In this document: positions 14,255 through 18,381 of the stretch, piece after piece
Numbering within the stretch: position 1 is the first letter of the stretch
How the letters are laid out: each line of letters begins with the position of its first letter
Assembly: GCA_038125665.1 (NCBI GenBank)
Contig: JAYPEI010000027.1
Coordinates: 1 to 18,381, forward strand
Length of the DNA: 18,381 nucleotides
Direction: 5' to 3'
Source of the DNA: CAILUG01 sp038125665
Lineage (GTDB): Bacteria > Pseudomonadota > Gammaproteobacteria > Pseudomonadales > Pseudohongiellaceae
The notes under the pieces: model-generated
Seen by the model: only the letters and a program-made list of their open reading frames with translations
Told to the model about the DNA's origin: nothing
Databases searched by the model: none
Position numbers and translations under genes: made by a program

Positions 14255-15217
14255 ATGAAAGTTTTAATGGTTGGTCATGGCGCGTTTGCGCAGAAACATA
14301 TGGATGGTATCGATAGAATTGATGGCATGGAAGTGACTGCAATTTGTGGTCGTCGAGAAGATGCAACACGTGAAGCGGCACAAGCACGTGGTATCAAGCA
14401 ATGGGGCACAGATTTGTCTGAGTGTCTAAAATTTGACGTTGACGCTGTTATTATAACCTCAGCTACTCAAGTGCATGCTGCACAAGCCATTGAATGCCTT
14501 AAAGCAGGCAAACACGTACAAGTTGAGATTCCTATGGCTGACACATTAGAAGATTCTAAGGCCATACTAGCCGCTCAAGAGGTAATGGCAACTAAAGGCC
14601 AAAATCTGATTGCAATGGCGGGTCATACGCGTCGTTTTAATCCCTCTCATCAATGGATTCATAAAAAAATTGCTTCTGGCGAACTGAAAGTCCTTCAGAT
14701 GGACGTGCAAACTTATTTCTTCCGTCGCACTAATATGAATGCTGCAGGCAAGCCTCGGAGTTGGACAGATCATTTGTTGTGGCACCATGCTTGTCATACA
14801 GTTGATCTTTTTCAATATCAAACTGGCGAAAAAGTGCAACATGCTTTTGCTCTGGAAGGACCTTATCACCCAGATCTCGATATCGCCATGGACATGAGTA
14901 TAGGTATGAAGACTACTGGTGGTGCAGTTTGCACCCTATCGCTTTCTTTCAATAATGATGGCCCTCTTGGAACTTATTTCCGTTACATCTGTGATAACGG
15001 CACTTATCTGTGCCGCTATGACGATCTGTTCGATGGAAATAATACACAAATTGATGTCTCTCAAGTTGATGTTTCAATGAATGGTATAGAATTGCAGGAT
15101 CGGGAATTCTACGCGGCAGTTACCGAGGGCAGAGAGCCCAATGCGTCGATTGCACAGTGTCTTCCTGCCATGGAAACCCTTGATCAATTAGAACAAAGTC
15201 TCAACAGAACAAAATAA
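14255..15217 (+). CDS. ligC: 4-Carboxy-2-hydroxymuconate-6-semialdehyde dehydrogenase
   Basis: A 320-residue Gfo/Idh/MocA-family dehydrogenase that oxidises the protocatechuate ring-cleavage product (as its cyclic hemiacetal) to 2-pyrone-4,6-dicarboxylate with NAD(P)+. The N-terminal Rossmann fold shows VGHGAF (6-11). The blocks GKHVQVEIPMAD, MAGHTRRFNPSHQWIHKKI, MDVQTYFFRRTNMNA, PRSWTDHLLWHHACHTVD, SFNNDGPLGTYFRYICDNGTY and MNGIELQDREF agree closely with my memory of Sphingobium LigC (315 residues), so the call is more specific than the superfamily. I take the ATG at 14255, with AGGGA nine bases upstream, over the TTG at 14249. The next gene starts three bases after its stop. Its product should go to LigI, which is not in this window. 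Confidence 0.93.
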   Translation: MKVLMVGHGAFAQKHMDGIDRIDGMEVTAICGRREDATREAAQARGIKQWGTDLSECLKFDVDAVIITSATQVHAAQAIECLKAGKHVQVEIPMADTLEDSKAILAAQEVMATKGQNLIAMAGHTRRFNPSHQWIHKKIASGELKVLQMDVQTYFFRRTNMNAAGKPRSWTDHLLWHHACHTVDLFQYQTGEKVQHAFALEGPYHPDLDIAMDMSIGMKTTGGAVCTLSLSFNNDGPLGTYFRYICDNGTYLCRYDDLFDGNNTQIDVSQVDVSMNGIELQDREFYAAVTEGREPNASIAQCLPAMETLDQLEQSLNRTK

Positions 15218-15220
15218 GAA

Positions 15221-15946
15221 ATGGCCAAGATTTTTAAAGTTCAGAACTTAAGAATAGGACTAAGCTCATTAACAGCACTCATTAGTGTACTAATGAGCTC
15301 AGCCCTATTAGCTCAACCTGATGAAGATAAACTGGGCGCTTGGTATACCTATGCCTGGTCACAACGTATGACCAACTCCAATTTTGGTTGGCAGGGAGAT
15401 GTTCAACACCGTAACTGGAATATGGGAGGCGACTTAGAACAATTACTTACTCGAGCAGGCCTGACCTATACAAGTTCAAACTCTGGCATCCGCTACACCT
15501 TAGGTGCTGCGAATATCATCACTGGTGCTTATGGTCCTTCCAATGAGAACTCAGAAGAAAATCGCATCTACCAAGAAGCACTCATCTCACAAAAAATTGG
15601 TGAACGGTTATATTTCAGCCATCGTTTGCGATTAGAACAACGCTGGGTAGAAAATCAGGATGAACGTAATAGATTCCGTTACTTCCTCGGACTAAACATT
15701 CCTCTCAATCAGGCCGACCTAAGTGAAGGAGCTTGGTACCTCTCCTTTTATGATGAGATTTTTGTCAACCTTGAACGCAATATAGGAAGTAATAGGCAAG
15801 TCGATTATTTTGACCGTAATCGTCTCTATGCCGCCATGGGTTACTCTATAACTAGCTCCTTACGTTTTCAATTTGGTTACATGCGACAGACGACTGATAA
15901 CTGGTCTAAAGGTCAGCTCCAATTCAACTTCTTCCAAAGTTTTTAA
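15221..15946 (+). CDS. DUF2490-family outer-membrane beta-barrel protein
   Basis: A 241-residue protein with a signal peptide (about 1-31, ending SSALLA) and alternating amphipathic strands. GAWYTYAWSQRM, GWQGDVQHRNW, RLYFSHRLRLEQRWVE, RFRYFLGLNIPL, GAWYLSFYDEIFVNL, FDRNRLYAAMGYSI, LRFQFGYMRQTTD and a final phenylalanine (QFNFFQSF) are typical of DUF2490 barrels. The C-terminal Phe is the BAM recognition signal. DUF2490 has no established function. It starts three bases after the ligC stop, so it is co-expressed with the pathway. That suggests, but does not prove, a role in uptake of aromatic acids or in envelope response to them. Confidence 0.85.
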   Translation: MAKIFKVQNLRIGLSSLTALISVLMSSALLAQPDEDKLGAWYTYAWSQRMTNSNFGWQGDVQHRNWNMGGDLEQLLTRAGLTYTSSNSGIRYTLGAANIITGAYGPSNENSEENRIYQEALISQKIGERLYFSHRLRLEQRWVENQDERNRFRYFLGLNIPLNQADLSEGAWYLSFYDEIFVNLERNIGSNRQVDYFDRNRLYAAMGYSITSSLRFQFGYMRQTTDNWSKGQLQFNFFQSF

Positions 15947-16002
15947 TCTGATACTCACCATGAGCTGATATTTCAGATATTAACTCAGTTCAAGGAGACA
16001 CA

Positions 16003-17004
16003 ATGCAAACACGTCAATTAGGACCATTCACAGTAAACGCTATTGGGCTTGGTTGCATGAGCATGTCTCATGCTTACGGTTCACCAGAGCCCGTCGAGGC
16101 AGAACGTACATTGGCGGCTGCTATAGATATAGGCTACAACTTTCTTGATACTGCAGCGCTTTATGGTTTTGGAAAAAACGAAGAGTTACTGGGAAAAGTA
16201 GTTTCTCACCGTCGATCAGAATTTGTTCTAGCCAGTAAATGTGGCCTTTGGAAAAATGCTGAAGGCAAGCGTGAAGTGAATGGTCGACCTGAACTGATCC
16301 GTGAAGTGTGTGAAGGTGCCCTGCAAAGACTAAAAACTGACGTCATAGACCTTTACTATTTACATAGACGTGACTTTACTGTTCCCATTGAGGATAGCGT
16401 GGGTGAAATGTCTCGACTTGTCGAAGAGGGAAAAATTCGTACCATAGGCTTATCTGAAGTCGGTGTTGAGACTATTCGTCGTGCTCATGCAGTTCACCCT
16501 CTTACGGCAATCCAAAATGAATACTGCTTATGGAGTCGGAATGTTGAGCTTGGTGTGCTTGACCTTTGCGCAGAACTGAATATCGCCTTGGTAGCTTTTA
16601 GCCCACTTGGTCGTGCATTTTTTACTGGGAAACTACCTAGGGACAAAGTGAATTTTGAAAGTAACGACATAAGAAATCATTTTCCACGCTTTCAGGAGAT
16701 AAACTACCGCCTAAATCAATCATTGCTACCACCTTATGAAGCAATCGCAGAAGAAGTTGGTTGTACAATGGCTCAGCTTGCCTTAGCTTGGTGCTTAGCA
16801 AAAGCCACACACATCATTCCTATTCCTGGCACACGGCACTATGACTATATGATTGAAAATTTTGGCGCTATAGATATTCAACTCACAGGTTCACAGATCG
16901 AGCGTCTTGATCAGTTGGTTAATCGCAGTACGGTGCACGGCGAACGCTACAACTCTAACACCCAAAAAGAAATAGATACTGAGAAGTATCCAGATGAGCT
17001 GTAG
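16003..17004 (+). CDS. Aldo/keto reductase
   Basis: A 333-residue NADPH-type aldo/keto reductase with the complete catalytic tetrad Asp49, Tyr54 (FLDTAALYG), Lys79 (LASKCG) and His121 (YYLHRRD). The family blocks VEEGKIRTIGLSEV, AIQNEYCLWSR, VAFSPLGRAFFTG and IIPIPGTRHYDYMIENF follow in order. Overall it resembles the AKR13/YakC-like branch of soluble reductases. AAGGAGA precedes the ATG. It lies 56 bp after the DUF2490 gene and 29 bp before the GST gene, both on the same strand. In this setting it may reduce an aromatic aldehyde or the ketone of a lignin-derived dimer, but the sequence does not tell the substrate. Confidence 0.9.
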   Translation: MQTRQLGPFTVNAIGLGCMSMSHAYGSPEPVEAERTLAAAIDIGYNFLDTAALYGFGKNEELLGKVVSHRRSEFVLASKCGLWKNAEGKREVNGRPELIREVCEGALQRLKTDVIDLYYLHRRDFTVPIEDSVGEMSRLVEEGKIRTIGLSEVGVETIRRAHAVHPLTAIQNEYCLWSRNVELGVLDLCAELNIALVAFSPLGRAFFTGKLPRDKVNFESNDIRNHFPRFQEINYRLNQSLLPPYEAIAEEVGCTMAQLALAWCLAKATHIIPIPGTRHYDYMIENFGAIDIQLTGSQIERLDQLVNRSTVHGERYNSNTQKEIDTEKYPDEL

Positions 17005-17033
17005 TTGGATAAGCCAATTACAGGGTTACCAGT

Positions 17034-17849
17034 ATGACAGATAACACTGAACCTCTAGAGCTTTGGCACCATGGATCATCGGCTTGTGCGGCAAAAGTCA
17101 GGGTCTTTCTTGAAGAGAAAAAAATAAAATGGGTAGGTCACTACGTCGATATTTTATCTGGTGGGCAATTTAACAAAGAATTTCTACACCTTAACCCCAA
17201 AGCGATGGTGCCTGTTTTAAGACATGAAGGAAAACTAATTACCGAATCAACGATCATCTGCGAATATCTTGAGGATTGCTTCCCTTCTCTTCCTTTGTAC
17301 CCGGTTGATCCCTATGAGCGAGTTAAAGTGAAGTACTGGACAAAAATAGTTGATGAAGAATGGCACCCTGCTTGCTCCGCTCTTACCTACATCACTTCTC
17401 ACCGCCATACTATCCTTCGCTCTGGTTTAGGGAGCTTCGAAGAGTTTATGGCTTCTGGCACTGAACCCAGCACAGCCAGAAAACTCAAGTGGCAATGGCT
17501 TCAGGAGGGATTTAAAGCCCCTGGGGCCATGGAGAGAATCAATGATTACTTAAAGTTTATGGACAAGATGGAAGTTGACCTAAGTAAGAACACCTGGTTG
17601 TGTGGGAGACAATACACCATGGCAGATGCAGCGGTAACTCCTTATGTCAACCGATTAGCTGTCCTCGGAATGCATGAGGTGTGGGAAAATGGACGTTTAC
17701 CCCATGTAGAGAAGTGGTTTCAACGCATCCAAGAGAGGCCCAGTTTTACAGCGGCCATGTTGAGCCCTGTCCCAGACAGACTGCGAGAAGAATTGCTAAC
17801 TAATGGCAAAAAAAGTTGGAACGAGCTCCGCCTTAGCCTTGGAATATAA
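17034..17849 (+). CDS. Glutathione S-transferase, LigF-like
   Basis: A 271-residue GST. The N-terminal thioredoxin-like domain (about 1-90) opens with LELWHHGSSACAAKVRVFLEEK, and NPKAMVPVLRHEGKLITEST carries the cis-Pro and the Glu-Ser glutathione site. The helical C-terminal domain (about 100-250) has QYTMADAAVTPYVNRL, the N-capping Asp motif. TESTIICEYLEDCFPS, a PVDPYERVKVKYWTK stretch and the VDEEWH that follows recall Sphingobium LigF beta-etherase (257 residues, by memory), which cleaves beta-aryl ether bonds of lignin dimers with glutathione. Many GSTs share parts of this pattern, so etherase activity is an inference helped by the neighbouring lig genes. Other options are dehalogenation or isomerisation of aromatic intermediates. 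It is convergent with the lipoprotein gene, with 14 bp between. Confidence 0.85.
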   Translation: MTDNTEPLELWHHGSSACAAKVRVFLEEKKIKWVGHYVDILSGGQFNKEFLHLNPKAMVPVLRHEGKLITESTIICEYLEDCFPSLPLYPVDPYERVKVKYWTKIVDEEWHPACSALTYITSHRHTILRSGLGSFEEFMASGTEPSTARKLKWQWLQEGFKAPGAMERINDYLKFMDKMEVDLSKNTWLCGRQYTMADAAVTPYVNRLAVLGMHEVWENGRLPHVEKWFQRIQERPSFTAAMLSPVPDRLREELLTNGKKSWNELRLSLGI

Positions 17850-17863
17850 AGCACTTAACAAAC

Positions 17864-18070
17864 TCACTGTGATTGCGCTTTGTTGTCTGTCTCATCTGCT
17901 ATTCCATCAGCGATAGCGTCCACCGCTTTAATGGGCGCTGTTATGACCACCTTCCCAACCATAGCAGTTGTTTTTACCGCAGACCCCACCAACATGGCTG
18001 CAACACAGCCATGAAGGAAAGGGAACAATATCAGTATGATCGCTATCTTACTCAGAGAGTTTACATTCAT
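17864..18070 (-). CDS. Small lipoprotein, NF038104-like
   Basis: A 68-residue lipoprotein with lipobox LHGC (Cys22) after a hydrophobic signal. The mature part AAMLVGSAVKTTAMVGKVVITAPIKAVDAIADGI is alanine/valine-rich and amphipathic. It matches what I remember of the NF038104 lipoprotein family of Gammaproteobacteria, whose role is unknown. Its ATG lies 23 bases inside the end of the tannase-like gene and in a different frame, with no clear ribosome site. Translation probably depends on ribosomes finishing the upstream gene. Confidence 0.75.
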   Translation of the reverse strand: MNVNSLSKIAIILILFPFLHGCVAAMLVGSAVKTTAMVGKVVITAPIKAVDAIADGIADETDNKAQSQ

Positions 18071-18381
18071 AGTTTTCAGCCAAGTTTATATCGCCACTAC
18101 CTTTATATTGTGTATGCGCAGGCCAAGGACATAAAGGTCTAGATATCCCTGGCATACTAGCTCCAGTCGCAAGCACTCGCTCTGGCGCCTTGTCGTTTTC
18201 TACCCAGTCAACAATAGCGGTAATCATGTCGAAGGAATCCAATGTTGCCTCTCCGCCTTGACAGTGCCCCATTCCAGGTACAAGGAACAAGCGGGCAAGA
18301 TTGGCTCTGACCTCATTCATCCCACCCATATCTGTGGCAAGTCTTTCGTAGTAATTCACTGTCTCAATAGCTGAGAACCAA
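18048..18381 (-). CDS. Tannase/feruloyl-esterase-family hydrolase, C-terminal part
   Basis: The minus-strand frame is open from the right edge to TAA at 18050-18048, so the GTG at 18359 is internal and the 5' part lies outside the window. The visible 110 residues read SAIETVNYYERLA, ARLFLVPGMGHCQGG, DSFDMITAIVDWVENDKAPERVLAT, SRPLCPWPAHTQYKGSGDINLAENYEC. This is the diagnostic C-terminus of the tannase family (tannases, feruloyl esterases, MHETase). GHC holds the catalytic His and the Cys of the CS-D-HC motif, in which a disulfide ties His to the nucleophile region. These enzymes act outside the cytoplasm on esters of gallic, ferulic or related acids. The product acid could feed the lig genes on the other strand, though that link is inferred from proximity. 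Confidence 0.9.
   Translation of the reverse strand, partial: WFSAIETVNYYERLATDMGGMNEVRANLARLFLVPGMGHCQGGEATLDSFDMITAIVDWVENDKAPERVLATGASMPGISRPLCPWPAHTQYKGSGDINLAENYECKLSE

Overview
The window reads as a scaffold from an uncultured, probably marine, gammaproteobacterium. Evidence for this is modest GC (about 30-40% in most of the left part, about 40-50% in much of the right part, from hand counts of sample lines), dense bacterial gene packing with AGGAG/AGAGGT ribosome sites, many exported small proteins and lipoproteins, and a CCA-encoding tRNA-Leu(UAG). A block of exactly 100 N (9005-9104) is a scaffold gap of unknown true size, so adjacency across it is not proven. No rRNA, insertion sequence, integrase, prophage or CRISPR array is visible.

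Left part (1-10600): a possible C-terminal scrap of a gene at the left edge; a small putative lipoprotein; arsC on the minus strand; then a plus-strand group of a TauD/TfdA-type 2-oxoglutarate dioxygenase, an exported SnoaL-like protein and an exported DUF6152-like protein. After a 425-bp AT-rich spacer comes a compact seven-gene operon (3940-8272) closed by a strong intrinsic terminator. Nearly every product is exported and most have no assigned function. Three large members look like tandem ferredoxin-like (dimeric alpha/beta-barrel) repeats, one is a DUF3303-type barrel, two are paralogous beta-rich proteins, and one is a PDZ lipoprotein. This operon is the best candidate in the window for an undescribed system. 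Its first gene carries a one-base frameshift in a T8 tract inside the signal peptide. Next are a minus-strand NTF2-like lipoprotein, the gap, a beta-propeller (SMP-30/paraoxonase-like) gene whose start is lost in the gap, and a secreted HNH nuclease overlapping it by 4 bp.

Middle (10601-11901): a gene-free stretch, tRNA-Leu(UAG) on the minus strand, and a membrane-anchored coiled-coil protein of unknown function.

Right part (11902-18381): an aromatic-catabolic locus. ligA-ligB (extradiol 4,5-dioxygenase), ligK (CHA aldolase) and ligC (CHMS dehydrogenase) are clear members of the protocatechuate 4,5-cleavage pathway. The lactonase and hydratase steps (ligI, ligJ, ligU) are not in the window. 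ligC is followed at 3 bp by a DUF2490 outer-membrane protein, then an aldo/keto reductase and a glutathione S-transferase that resembles LigF-type beta-etherases. Converging on these, from the right edge, are the C-terminus of a tannase/feruloyl-esterase-family hydrolase and an overlapping small lipoprotein. Together they suggest that plant-derived aromatic esters, and possibly ethers, are broken down to protocatechuate and then ring-cleaved. ligK has a near-consensus sigma-70 promoter of its own, embedded in a C-rich/G-rich repeat structure.
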